A stretch of 64,000 nt of DNA from Acholoe squamosa (lineage: Eukaryota; Annelida; Polychaeta; Phyllodocida; Polynoidae), in NCBI GenBank assembly GCA_949317995.1, contig OX439036.1, positions 9,776,356 through 9,840,355 of the forward strand. Direction: 5' to 3'. Shown one piece after another: positions 10,637 to 20,882 of this stretch. Position numbers and translations under genes: made by a program. The notes below the pieces were generated by a model, which saw nothing but the letters and a program-made list of their open reading frames with translations, was not told the origin of the DNA and searched no databases. How positions within the stretch are numbered: the first letter of the stretch is position 1; every line of letters starts with the position of its first letter.

Positions 10637-13195
10637 ATGTTACCTATTGACAATGTTGCAGCACTGGCTGCCAATCGTTATATTGACTCTACTCATTCTA
10701 CCGGTTCCCCTGAATGTTACAAACAGGACTTTGACTCTAGTTCAAAAAATGTGATTTTACATTCAAAAAATGTCACTGCCAATAATTCAAACGTTGACCA
10801 GATTGTTGATTATAAGAATAAAATTGCTGACATCAGCTCAATTGAAACTAATTCAGTTGTTAATTTATCCAGCCACTCTCTTACTAAAAGTGAACTATCA
10901 TTATTGGAGAAAGGTCTAAATTTCTGCCCCACTCCAGGTGAACCCAACATGGGTGACCTCCGCAGAGATATGGATGAATTCCATCGTAGGTTAAAAATCA
11001 AAGCCTTTTTTAACCCTGTAAATGCTGACTTGCAACCCCCCTGGGTGGATTGTAATTCCACATCTACCAACAATGACTTACCCGATTCTAACAATGATAG
11101 CTCACTATTGGACCGCATTGATAGATCTAAAGTTATTAAAAAGGACACCACATGGCATCCTGGTGCCGTCCCTGTCCCTCTACAGGCATATATCCTTGCA
11201 AATGAAACCGATCTTAACAATCTTATTGTAAAATCACCTTCACAACATAACATATGCAAAATAGAAAAATCCTCCCTTAAAAAGCTAATGAAAAATCGCA
11301 AGATAGTCATTAAACCAGCAGATAAGGGGGTAGCCATAGTCATTCAAGATAGATCTGATTATATATCTGAAGGCGTGCGTCAACTTTCAGATACAAAATT
11401 CTACAAAGAGGTCCCTGAAGACTTAACCATGATCCATAATGACTATATAACCGATCATATCAATAGGCTACTCAGGCTTAAAGAAATGACAAAGTCCTTC
11501 GCGGAGAAACTAAAAACGTCAAAACCCAGAACGGCTCAATTGTATCTCCTACCCAAGATACACAAAGGTAAGTCACAACCCCCCCCTGGCCGACCAATAG
11601 TGTCAGCCAATGGATGTCCCACTGAAAAGATATCCTGCCTGGTGGACTTTTATCTAAGACCTTTTCTTCCTTTGACGAGATCTTACCTTAGGGACACCAC
11701 TGACTTACTACTCAAACTACAGGATCTAGGCACTTTACCTAAAAACTGTATTTTGGGGACCTTGGATGTAACCTCACTTTACACCAACATACCCAACCTT
11801 GAAGGGGCCATGTCTATTTACAAGTACCTGTACCACAATAGAACGCCCCCTAAAGGTGAATTGTCCAATGAGGCCATCTACACCCTACTGTGGATCGTCC
11901 TCACTAAGAACAATTTTGACTTCAATGGTAAGCATTACCTCCAAACAGGAGGCACTGCCATGGGCACTAGAGTAGCACCCACCTATGCTAATCTCTTCAT
12001 GGCCCATCTTGAGGAATCCAAGATATACACCTATAAACTACAACCATTAATTTGGCTGCGCTTTATAGATGACATATTATTTATCTGGCCGCACGGCCAA
12101 AAAGAATTGGATGACTTCACTCTCTACCTGAGCAGAATCCATGACTCTATCAAATTCACAGTGGTGACCTCCGCCACCCAAGTGGATTTTCTAGACACCA
12201 CTGTTCATCTAGACAGTGAAGGTAAAATATCCACTGATCTGTACACCAAACCTACAGATAGTTCAAACTACCTCCACTTCACATCGGCCCACACCCGACA
12301 TAGTATAAGAGGTATACCATATGGCCAATTCCTCCGAATTAGGCGCATATGTTCTGATGACGAAAAATTCTTAGAACATTGTATCAACCGAGGCAAACAC
12401 TTTGTCAGACGGGGATACCCATCAGCCTTCATTTCACAGTGCTTCATGAAAGCCAGTGAAAAAAATCGCTCAGATCTGCTGAAGGCAAAATCCATCAAAT
12501 CCATGGAAAAAGAAAAAATCAAAGCCAGTTTTTTGGTTTCTACTTATATCCCTGGTTTTAATGGGACCCATCGTATTGCAAAGAAAAACTGGGACCTGCT
12601 GGGAAAATCTTGCAGTACTAGGGAAGTGTATCAACACGGCTTTAAGATGTCACATAGACGCCCCAAAAGCCTGAGAGACATGCTGGTAAAATCAAAATTA
12701 CCACCTGAAGAGCCCTTGGCTCCGAAACCCAACAGAAACAGGTGCCTCTCCTGGCCCAAATGCAACTATTGTCCACGATTGGACAAAAGCGGCAAAATAA
12801 AGTGCACTGTCACAGGCAGGGAATATACAAGTAAATACAATGTGTGTTGCTCCAGCACCAATTTGATCTACTGCATCACCTGTAATCTATGTGGCATACA
12901 ATATGTCGGCCAAACCGAAAATGCCATAAAAACCCGTTTTTGCGACCACTTCGGAAAAATCAAACGCAAAGAATTCAAAAAAAGTGAGGTCTCCCGTCAC
13001 ATGAATTCATGCTCCAGCCGTGGACAAGACTACAAACACAGGGACCTGACCATCCATGTGGTAGACTTTATCCATGCAAATTCAAAATCCACCAGGGCCA
13101 AGTACCTAAGGAACCTTATTGAATTTAACTGGATCCAGAGGCTTCATACAAATGCCCCCAGGGGTCTAAATGTGAGTGATCCTCTGGTCCATTAG
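10637..13195 (+). CDS. Penelope-like reverse transcriptase with GIY-YIG endonuclease, copy 1
   Basis: 852 codons, uninterrupted. The N-terminal 170 residues are weakly conserved. The reverse transcriptase follows: KPADKGVAIV, YLLPKIHKG (fingers), GTLDVTSLYTNIP (motif A, residues about 370-385), GGTAMGTRVAPTYANLFM (motif B) and RFIDDILFIW (catalytic motif C with FIDD). The C-terminal 120 residues form a GIY-YIG nuclease: IYCITCNLCGIQYVGQT, followed by an arginine near TRFCDHF. Cysteines before it (CNYCPRLDKSGKIKC) match the zinc-finger-like linker of the Neptune/Poseidon-type branch. All catalytic residues look intact. It starts 17 bases after the ORF1 stop. The product would nick DNA and prime reverse transcription of the element. 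Confidence 0.92.
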   Translation: MLPIDNVAALAANRYIDSTHSTGSPECYKQDFDSSSKNVILHSKNVTANNSNVDQIVDYKNKIADISSIETNSVVNLSSHSLTKSELSLLEKGLNFCPTPGEPNMGDLRRDMDEFHRRLKIKAFFNPVNADLQPPWVDCNSTSTNNDLPDSNNDSSLLDRIDRSKVIKKDTTWHPGAVPVPLQAYILANETDLNNLIVKSPSQHNICKIEKSSLKKLMKNRKIVIKPADKGVAIVIQDRSDYISEGVRQLSDTKFYKEVPEDLTMIHNDYITDHINRLLRLKEMTKSFAEKLKTSKPRTAQLYLLPKIHKGKSQPPPGRPIVSANGCPTEKISCLVDFYLRPFLPLTRSYLRDTTDLLLKLQDLGTLPKNCILGTLDVTSLYTNIPNLEGAMSIYKYLYHNRTPPKGELSNEAIYTLLWIVLTKNNFDFNGKHYLQTGGTAMGTRVAPTYANLFMAHLEESKIYTYKLQPLIWLRFIDDILFIWPHGQKELDDFTLYLSRIHDSIKFTVVTSATQVDFLDTTVHLDSEGKISTDLYTKPTDSSNYLHFTSAHTRHSIRGIPYGQFLRIRRICSDDEKFLEHCINRGKHFVRRGYPSAFISQCFMKASEKNRSDLLKAKSIKSMEKEKIKASFLVSTYIPGFNGTHRIAKKNWDLLGKSCSTREVYQHGFKMSHRRPKSLRDMLVKSKLPPEEPLAPKPNRNRCLSWPKCNYCPRLDKSGKIKCTVTGREYTSKYNVCCSSTNLIYCITCNLCGIQYVGQTENAIKTRFCDHFGKIKRKEFKKSEVSRHMNSCSSRGQDYKHRDLTIHVVDFIHANSKSTRAKYLRNLIEFNWIQRLHTNAPRGLNVSDPLVH

Positions 13196-13890
13196 GATGA
13201 CTACTGAACTGGTCCCCCGCTGGGTTACTTGCCACGTACAACTAACCCAATTTCCACTATGGATATTTACCCGGTAGAGGACCATAGTAAAAATAGTACC
13301 TAGTCCATGAATGGACTTGAAAAATGACATGAAATACGGATTCATTCACTATGAATGGTCCTAGACCCACCGGCAAACTCTAAAACAATCCCAATTTTAG
13401 AATCTGCCAAAACTATTTTTAACCAACATAAAAATTTTTTGTGGATTTCTTAAACACCCATGGGGTCTAACCACCATGGGACATTTATTTTATTCACAAG
13501 AAAAATTATAAACACCGGTACACACTTCTGTCCAGGTTTTAAAATTTTCCCACCCACCATCCCAACCTTGGGGGTACCGCTCAAATTATCTTGATCTCTT
13601 TAACACTGTTTAAACTGATTAAATAATTTTATTTCAATGCAGTCTGAAGATCCCCACAGGTGAAACCCAGTTCCTCTATTTAGTATCCACTGAGATAATG
13701 AGGTCACACTGACCCAGTTACCAATCTACCCTGGTAACCATTCCAGTGACAACAAACCCGTGCCTAACAACAGGCCGTGATTGGTCAATCCAGGTCACAT
13801 GTCAAGTACTATAAAAGGGCACTTTGAATTTTTGAAGGCTCACTTCCAGCGGTAACTGCTCAACACGAACATACCCCGTATCAAAACACC
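13196..13890 (+). other. Penelope-like 3' untranslated and pseudo-LTR region, copy 1
   Basis: Non-coding part after ORF2, shared with 18346-19039. It holds a self-complementary pair around 13443-13480 (CACCCATGGGGTCTAACC and ACCATGGG), a hammerhead-like core at 13644-13666, and a TATA-like ATAAAAGG near 13810 that sits about 80 bases upstream of the copy 2 start. The last feature fits promoter activity of the upstream partial copy for the downstream one. Confidence 0.6.
13644..13666 (+). ncRNA. Hammerhead-ribozyme-like core, copy 1
   Basis: CTGAAGA (13644-13650) followed by a short hairpin and GAAAC (13662-13666) fits the CUGANGA...GAAA core. Hammerhead motifs are known in Penelope-like pseudo-LTRs. 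The CAGT just before the core could pair with ACTG near 13688, but helix II has only two firm pairs and I could not place a canonical cleavage triplet. Treat as a relic or variant. Confidence 0.4.
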
Positions 13891-13939
13891 TTTACTATCA
13901 CTGATAGCCGTTACCACTGTGTACACTTTAAGTTCCCAA

Positions 13940-15772
13940 ATGTCATCAAAAGATCGGAATTCGTCATCACAAGACGACAACGCCGAGAGTGACAATGCGG
14001 CCGCCGAAACTTCGCCGAGTGACGGCGACGCATCAACAAATGGAGCCGCCGTTGACGGACGCCCATTGACAGACCGACAACAGCAAGTGAGTATTTCTAA
14101 AATTGTCGCCAATCAATCATTTGTTGAACGTATCCTAACAACCGGTAGTGACATATTTGTGACCCCTGCCACCAGTGGCACAGATCTATCACGAAACACG
14201 GCCGATTCTAATGAATCTATCGATCTGACAACTTTGTTGGAGGCCGCGCTCCGTGACACTCAGGTTACCACGCAACAACAACATGACGTTGACGACTCGG
14301 TTTGCATTATCTCTGCCCCACAACAGCCGAGTAAACGCAAAAAGACAAGCTCTGGTTCCTCAATAATTACAGAGAACTCTGACACTAAATCAGAGCTCTC
14401 CCAATTCATTCAGAACCTAGGCGATGACCCAACAATGGGCAAATGTCTATTAGAACAACTCAAAATTTTACATTCAAACGCTTCGGGCCTACCTACTGGT
14501 ACCGCCACGGTACAAATTGTAAACAAGCACGAAAATTTGAATAATTCGGGCATACTCAAAAGAACCCCCTTAGGGTTAGGTATTTCCCTCAACAGTGAGA
14601 ACATTAGAACTGTTTCCTTTTCCACCCCCCAGGCACCCCCACCACAGTCATCGACACCACGTCGGCTGACCATGTCTGAGGGGGCAGAGAGAGTCTGGCG
14701 CCAGGCCCGCAACTCTGCCCTCTGGCATGCAAGGTGTACAGAACGTGCCCACTGGTTGGAGTCAATCACCAGGGAAGGCATCTATACTCCCTGGGCACTG
14801 GGTGAAGCGGCCCTGCCCAACTACCTCAGTGCCAGTGCCAACGCCACCCTCAACTCTGAGGTTGGCATGATTCTACGGGAAGCTGCAGGTCGCATACAAC
14901 TCGCCATGGCCGAGCAATTACGCCTCCGCGCTGCAACCGACCAAGAGACAAGGAACACTCTTCTGGACACAGTTTCTAAGCTGCTGTCCCAGGAGGGCTC
15001 TCCCGACGGCCCAAGAGCCCGTGAGAAACTCTTGGAATTTGTGGATAAAGAGCGAAAGCGTTTGGTAGAGCAACTAGCCCGCCAACGCACTTTCATGTTT
15101 GACCGGCAACCTAGTACCCAGGAACTGGCAGGGGGCACTTTTCAGAGGGGTCCCCAAGTAGCAGACCCGTGTGCATCTGCCCCAGTCACAGCCCCCCCCA
15201 GTGGAGGCAATACCAGACCCCCCCCAAAGGGCCCCCCCCACATCCACAAAACCACCCATTGGTGGGCCCCCCCCACAACAACCCCCCCCAAGGTTCACCA
15301 ACCCCACAGTGGCATGGCCCAGAGCTAGAAGTCGCCCCCAGGCCCCCCCCACTGAACCAGAACCAGGCTGCTCATCCTGGGATAAACAGGCTCTGGATGA
15401 ATGGCTTGATCCTGATTTCCCCCCCCTTCATGGAAATCAATCAACAAACCAAACAACCCATCCCAAACCCCAGGGCAAGGGTAAGAAAGGTAAGGGCAAA
15501 GGTAAAGGCCCCAAGGGCCCTAACCCCTCTAGATCTAGATCCCCTTGAATGGGGCACCTAGAGCTAGATCAGCCTCCCCTAGAGCCCCCACGAGTTTTCA
15601 ACAGCCCCGCAGTGCCCAAGGCCCCAGTGCCCAGGGCAGCTCCGGGGGCTGGCAGGTAGCCACCCGAGGCCGCCGCAGTCGAAACCAAAATCGAAACCAA
15701 CAGAATCAAGAATCAGATCGCCCTGTCACCATGGCAGATCTGAGGAGAGCCATACGGGAAGCCATGATGTAA
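13940..15772 (+). pseudogene. Penelope-like ORF1, copy 2, with frame changes in C-runs
   Basis: The ATG at 13940 is the first in a frame that stays open to 15328. The product starts with a Ser/Asp/Thr-rich, probably disordered stretch of about 150 residues. A WRQARNSALWHARCTERAHW segment, a helical charged region, a proline-rich tract and a basic tail follow. The frame shifts near the C-runs at 15191-15300 and again at 15540-15545, where a run has one C fewer than in copy 1; the two changes cancel. ORF1 ends at 15772, 17 bases before ORF2. Length variation of the C-runs between two otherwise near-identical copies points to replication slippage or sequencing error rather than old decay. Confidence 0.6.
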
Positions 15773-15789
15773 CCATTTTACCTCATCTG

Positions 15790-18345
15790 ATGTTACCTAT
15801 TGACAATGTTGCAGCACTGGCTGCCAATCGTTATATTGACTCTACTCATTCTACCGGTTCCCCTGAATGTTACAAACAGGACTTTGACTCTAGTTCAAAA
15901 AATGTGATTTTACATTCAAAAAATGTCACTGCCAATAATTCAAACGTTGACCAGATTGTTGATTATAAGAATAAAATTGCTGACATCAGCTCAATTGAAA
16001 CTAATTCAGTTGTTAATTTATCCAGCCACTCTCTTACTAAAAGTGAACTATCATTATTGGAGAAAGGTCTAAATTTCTGCCCCACTCCAGGTGAACCCAA
16101 CATGGGTGACCTCCGCAGAGATATGGATGAATTCCATCGTAGGTTAAAAATCAAAGCCTTTTTTAACCCTGTAAATGCTGACTTGCAACCCCCCTGGGTG
16201 GATTGTAATTCCACATCTACCAACAATGACTTACCCGATTCTAACAATGATAGCTCACTATTGGACCGCATTGATAGATCTAAAGTTATTAAAAAGGACA
16301 CCACATGGCATCCTGGTGCCGTCCCTGTCCCTCTACAGGCATATATCCTTGCAAATGAAACCGATCTTAACAATCTTATTGTAAAATCACCTTCACAACA
16401 TAACATATGCAAAATAGAAAAATCCTCCCTTAAAAAGCTAATGAAAAATCGCAAGATAGTCATTAAACCAGCAGATAAGGGGGGAGCCATAGTCATTCAA
16501 GATAGATCTGATTATATATCTGAAGGCGTGCGTCAACTTTCAGATACAAAATTCTACAAAGAGGTCCCTGAAGACTTAACCATGATCCATAATGACTATA
16601 TAACCGATCATATCAATAGGCTACTCAGGCTTAAAGAAATGACAAAGTCCTTCGCGGAGAAACTAAAAACGTCAAAACCCAGAACGGCTCAATTGTATCT
16701 CCTACCCAAGATACACAAAGGTAAGACACCCCCCCCTGGCCGACCAATAGTGTCAGCCAATGGATGTCCCACTGAAAAGATATCCTGCCTGGTGGACTTT
16801 TATCTAAGACCTTTTCTTCCTTTGACAAGATCTTACCTTAGGGACACCACTGACTTACTACTCAAACTACAGGATCTAGGCACTTTACCTAAAAACTGTA
16901 TTTTGGGGACCTTGGATGTAACCTCACTTTACACCAACATACCCAACCTTGAAGGGGCCATGTCTATTTACAAGTACCTGTACCACAATAGAACGCCCCC
17001 TAAAGGTGAATTGTCCAATGAGGCCATCTACACCCTACTGTGGATCGTCCTCACTAAGAACAATTTTGACTTCAATGGTAAGCATTACCTCCAAACAGGA
17101 GGCACTGCCATGGGCACTAGAGTAGCACCCACCTATGCTAATCTCTTCATGGCCCATCTTGAGGAATCCAAAATATACACCTATAAACTACAACCATTAA
17201 TTTGGCTGCGCTTTATAGATGACATATTATTTATCTGGCCGCACGGCCAAAAAGAATTGGATGACTTCACTCTCTACCTGAGCAGAATCCATGACTCTAT
17301 CAAATTCACAGTGGTGACCTCCGCCACCCAAGTGGATTTTCTAGACACCACTGTTCATCTAGACAGTGAAGGTAAAATATCCACTGATCTGTACACCAAA
17401 CCTACAGATAGTTCAAACTACCTCCACTTCACATCGGCCCACACCCGACATAGTATAAGAGGTATACCATATGGCCAATTCCTCCGAATTAGGCGCATAT
17501 GTTCTGATGACGAAAAATTCTTAGAACATTGTATCAACCGAGGCAAACACTTTGTCAGACGGGGATACCCATCAGCCTTCATTTCACAGTGCTTCCTGAA
17601 AGCCAGTGAAAAAAATCGCTCAGATCTGCTGAAGGCAAAATCCATCAAATCCATGGAAAAAGAAAAAATCAAAGCCAGTTTTTTGGTTTCTACTTATATC
17701 CCTGGTTTTAATGGGACCCATCGTATTGCAAAGAAAAACTGGGACCTGCTGGGAAAATCTTGCAGTACTAGGGAAGTGTATCAACACGGCTTTAAGATGT
17801 CACATAGACGCCCCAAAAGCCTGAGAGACATGCTGGTAAAATCAAAATTACCACCTGAAGAGCCCTTGGCTCCGAAACCCAACAGAAACAGGTGCCTCTC
17901 CTGGCCCAAATGCAACTATTGTCCACGATTGGACAAAAGCGGCAAAATAAAGTGCACTGTCACAGGCAGGGAATATACAAGTAAATACAATGTGTGTTGC
18001 TCCAGCACCAATTTGATCTACTGCATCACCTGTAATCTATGTGGCATACAATATGTCGGCCAAACCGAAAATGCCATAAAAACCCGTTTTTGCGACCACT
18101 TCGGAAAAATCAAACGCAAAGAATTAAAAAAAAGTGAGGTCTCCCGTCACATGAATTCATGCTCCAGCCGTGGACAAGACTACAAACACAGGGACCTGAC
18201 CATCCATGTGGTAGACTTTATCCATGCAAATTCAAAATCCACCAGGGCCAAGTACCTAAGGAACCTTATTGAATTTAACTGGATCCAGAGGCTTCATACA
18301 AATGCCCCCAGGGGTCTAAATGTGAGTGATCCTCTGGTCCATTAG
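15790..18345 (+). CDS. Penelope-like reverse transcriptase with GIY-YIG endonuclease, copy 2
   Basis: 851 codons, intact, nearly identical to copy 1. Visible differences include one codon fewer near KGKTPPPGRP, Gly for Val in ADKGGAIV, Leu for Met near SQCFLKAS, and Leu for Phe in KRKELKK. Motif A (GTLDVTSLYTNIP), motif B (GGTAMGTRVAP), motif C (FIDDILFIW) and the GIY-YIG block (CGIQYVGQT) are all present. Two intact ORF2 copies in tandem suggest a recent, possibly still mobile, lineage. Confidence 0.92.
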   Translation: MLPIDNVAALAANRYIDSTHSTGSPECYKQDFDSSSKNVILHSKNVTANNSNVDQIVDYKNKIADISSIETNSVVNLSSHSLTKSELSLLEKGLNFCPTPGEPNMGDLRRDMDEFHRRLKIKAFFNPVNADLQPPWVDCNSTSTNNDLPDSNNDSSLLDRIDRSKVIKKDTTWHPGAVPVPLQAYILANETDLNNLIVKSPSQHNICKIEKSSLKKLMKNRKIVIKPADKGGAIVIQDRSDYISEGVRQLSDTKFYKEVPEDLTMIHNDYITDHINRLLRLKEMTKSFAEKLKTSKPRTAQLYLLPKIHKGKTPPPGRPIVSANGCPTEKISCLVDFYLRPFLPLTRSYLRDTTDLLLKLQDLGTLPKNCILGTLDVTSLYTNIPNLEGAMSIYKYLYHNRTPPKGELSNEAIYTLLWIVLTKNNFDFNGKHYLQTGGTAMGTRVAPTYANLFMAHLEESKIYTYKLQPLIWLRFIDDILFIWPHGQKELDDFTLYLSRIHDSIKFTVVTSATQVDFLDTTVHLDSEGKISTDLYTKPTDSSNYLHFTSAHTRHSIRGIPYGQFLRIRRICSDDEKFLEHCINRGKHFVRRGYPSAFISQCFLKASEKNRSDLLKAKSIKSMEKEKIKASFLVSTYIPGFNGTHRIAKKNWDLLGKSCSTREVYQHGFKMSHRRPKSLRDMLVKSKLPPEEPLAPKPNRNRCLSWPKCNYCPRLDKSGKIKCTVTGREYTSKYNVCCSSTNLIYCITCNLCGIQYVGQTENAIKTRFCDHFGKIKRKELKKSEVSRHMNSCSSRGQDYKHRDLTIHVVDFIHANSKSTRAKYLRNLIEFNWIQRLHTNAPRGLNVSDPLVH

Positions 18346-19039
18346 GATGACTACTGAACTGGTCCCCCGCTGGGTTACTTGCCACGTACAACTAACCCAA
18401 TTTCCACTATGGATATTTACCCGGTAGAGGACCATAGTAAAAATAGTACCTAGTCCACGAATGGACTTGAAAAATGACATGAAATATGGATTCATTCACT
18501 ATGAATGGTCCTAGACCCACCGGCAAACTCTAAAACAATCCCAATTTTAGAATCTGCCAAAACTATTTTTAACCAACATAAAAATTATTTTGGATTTCTT
18601 AAACACCCATGGGGTCTAACCACCATGGGACATTTATTTTATTCACAAGAAAAATTATAAACACCGGTACACACTTCTGTCCAGGTTTTAAAATTTTCCC
18701 ACCCACCATCCCAACCTTGGGGGTACCGCTCAAATTATCTTGATCTCTTTAACACTGTTTAAACTGATTAAATAATTTTATTTCAATGCAGTCTGAAGAT
18801 CCCCACAGGTGAAACCCAGTTCCTCTATTTAGTATCCACTGAGATAATGAGGTCACACTGACCCAGTTACCAATCTACCCTGGTAACCATTCCAGTGACA
18901 ACAAACCCGTGCCTAACAACAGGCCGTGATTGGTCAATCCAGGTCACATGTCAAGTACTATAAAAGGGCACTTTGAATTTTTGAAGGCTCACTTCCAGCG
19001 GTAACTGCTCAACACGAACATACCCCGTATCAAAACACC
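18346..19039 (+). other. Penelope-like 3' region, copy 2
   Basis: Matches 13196-13890 with a few substitutions and one small indel near 18583. The 3' end at CAAAACACC defines the element's downstream boundary against the target duplication. Confidence 0.7.
18793..18815 (+). ncRNA. Hammerhead-ribozyme-like core, copy 2
   Basis: CTGAAGA (18793-18799) and GAAAC (18811-18815), identical to the copy 1 motif, with the same weak helix II. Confidence 0.4.
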
Positions 19040-19053
19040 TGTTCAATGGATGA
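19040..19053. repeat. Target-site duplication, right copy (14 bp)
   Basis: Right-hand copy of TGTTCAATGGATGA (see 9631-9644). The first T may equally be the last base of the element. Confidence 0.9.
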
Positions 19054-20442
19054 TGACTTAAGTACATTTATCCCTTTAATAAGTTTCATTAGTTCAGTAT
19101 ACGATACAGGGTGAAGCAGATCATGGTTCGCTCTAGGGGTGGCACTAGGAGGTACATGGGGTGCATTGATATGTCCCTTGGGTGGGAGTGCTTTTGCTAA
19201 GTCCTCTCCTACTGAAGTAAAAAAACTATTAATATACTCTGCACATTCTTCAGGTAGAATTATTAATCCAGTGGTTCTATGTCTTAACTTAATTAGAGTT
19301 GCTGACGTCTTATTTGGTAACAGCTTACCAATGGCCTCCCAGAACTTTAAAGGGTCTTCCTTGTGCCTCTCAATGAGCTCACCAATACAGTGTTTTCTAC
19401 TATTAAAAATTAAACTTTCAACATTATTTCTATGATAGTCTGCATTTCGCCAATGGTCTAATGTATTATGTTGTTTGGCTGCCTTAAATGCCACATCCCT
19501 AGTACGCATTGCCTCAATGATAGGTGGTGTTAACCATTCAGGGGTATACTCAGGTAAAGTCAGTTTCCTGATAGGGCACATAACATCAAGGGTCTGTCTG
19601 ATTCTTCCAATTATATCTTCCCACATTTTATTAGGACAGTCTCTAATTACCGTATCATTCCAGTCTATTGAATTCAGTTTATCCTTAAAGGTTATGAAAT
19701 CATAATTTTTATATGACCTAGCATTGACTCTTTTCTTTGGAATTTTTGTACGCTGGCATTTAAGTACCATGTAGATGGGGGAGTGGTCCGAAATGTAAAA
19801 ATTAATTAGCCCTGATTCAGCTACATTATGTACATTAGTGTAAATGTGGTCTAATAATGTACCAGACTTAGATCTCGTGACTTCAGTGATTAATTGGAAA
19901 ACATCGTTATTAATACAAAAATTATTAATTCCAGCTTCTTCGACATCATTCTCATTTAATAAATTTATATTGAAGTCGCCCATAAAAACCAATTTTCTAT
20001 TCTTAGTAACATGTGTGCACATTGCAGTGAGTTTCTCAAAGATAGCAGATTTACTAACATCATGATCCGCAGGTCTATAACAGACAAAAATTTTGTATTT
20101 GATGTTACTTACTTCTACATCAACACAAAGTATTTCATATTCTCTATCTATGAAAGAACAATTATTATCAATATTTGCAATATAAGTATTACGTAAGTAC
20201 AATAGTAGGCCACCAGCTGTTTTATCTCTATGTGGAAACCGGTCCAGCCTTATGAATTGATAGCCAGGAATTTCTAGATCGACATCCTTTATAGATGGAT
20301 GTAGCCAGGTTTCCACTACTCCAGCAATGTCAGCGCTAGACACAAGTTTGAAAGCATTGACTCTTTTAGTGTAAATTGATCTTGTATTAAAAAATACCCA
20401 TAGAAGACCCTTTTTATGTGCAAAATCATGTAACATAGTCAT
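19041..20442 (-). pseudogene. LINE B endonuclease domain and start of reverse transcriptase
   Basis: On the minus strand an ATG at 20442 opens a frame of 470 codons that ends only because of the Penelope-like insertion. It reads FFNTRSIYTK (start of the endonuclease fold), DIAGVVETWLH, GGLLLYLRN, VFMGDFNINLL (catalytic GDFN), LLDHIYTN and ISDHSPIYM (catalytic SDH). A linker with FWEAIGKLLPNK and the start of the reverse transcriptase follow. Motif set and order identify a CR1/Jockey-like non-LTR element. This part carries no stop codon, so LINE B was fairly young when it was interrupted. Confidence 0.88.
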
Positions 20443-20882
20443 TATTATTCAGACAGATCGACATAATGAGAAGCAATGCGAATGATTGAGTGATTCCTAG
20501 TATGAAGTTGATCGCATGGGGGGGAGACATCTTATTGATTTCTCTAGGCATGGCAGCACTGCAACGTGCTCTGCATGAATCATTATACTTCAATAACAAT
20601 ACATACATTGACATCATATGCATGATAGGGTTACATGCTGTGCATATAATCAAATAAGTAGTCGCATGGTTGACTGGTTCAATGATTGCCAATATAAAGT
20701 CTCAGTTAGTTTTTACATAAAAGAGAAAACAGACTGGATTAAAATTCCTATATTGAATATTTAAAAAGGTGTTTGGTGTGGGACCATCAGTTCCTGTATA
20801 TATAACTGTTATACAGGAGTTATCTGCCCCAGTTACTATTATATATGTTCTGAGCTGATTCTATAGCATCTGGCTGGTGCAT
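20443..20882 (-). other. Probable 5' end region of LINE B
   Basis: A minus-strand frame at 20692-20426 covers this stretch without a recognisable product. No ORF1 with nucleic-acid-binding motifs is seen. The junction with LINE A lies before about 20885, where plus-strand reverse-transcriptase similarity resumes (FTHLIQISLDRGIFP). The sequence just before it is not assigned. Confidence 0.4.

Larger units (their letters stand above)
9646..13890 (+). mobile_element. Penelope-like element, copy 1 (5'-truncated, head of a tandem pair)
   Basis: From GGTGAAGCGG at 9646 this copy matches copy 2 from 14801 onward almost base for base. It contains the end of ORF1, all of ORF2 and the 3' region, ending ...CAAAACACC at 13890. 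The start of copy 2 follows directly. A truncated copy fused head-to-tail before a longer copy is the known Penelope arrangement in which the upstream fragment acts as a pseudo-LTR. Differences between the copies are mostly single bases and homopolymer lengths, so the pair is young. Confidence 0.9.
13891..19039 (+). mobile_element. Penelope-like element, copy 2 (long copy)
   Basis: Runs from TTTACTATCACTGATAGCC at 13891, directly after the end of copy 1, to ...CAAAACACC before the right target duplication. It carries a 5' leader, ORF1 (13940-15772), ORF2 (15790-18345) and a 3' region. Relative to copy 1 it has the extra N-terminal half of ORF1. Orientation is plus, opposite to the LINE B it has entered. 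Confidence 0.9.
7621..20880 (-). mobile_element. LINE B, CR1/Jockey-like retrotransposon inserted in LINE A and itself interrupted
   Basis: On the minus strand the element reads endonuclease (20442-19041), then reverse transcriptase (9644 to about 9160 and about 8890-7906), then a 3' tail. Its 3' end lies at low coordinates: an AATAAA on the minus strand near 7650, followed by an A-run (plus-strand T-run, about 7629-7636). The 9.4-kb Penelope-like insertion sits in the coding region, with the reading frame restored exactly across one 14-bp target copy. The 5' end is not sharply defined (somewhere between 20700 and 20890), and I could not see its target duplication within LINE A. Confidence 0.75.

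Noticed and set aside
10810-11343. 177-codon minus-strand frame inside ORF2 (and 15963-16496)
   Set aside because: Shadow of the Penelope-like ORF2 on the other strand; appears in both copies only because they are near-identical.
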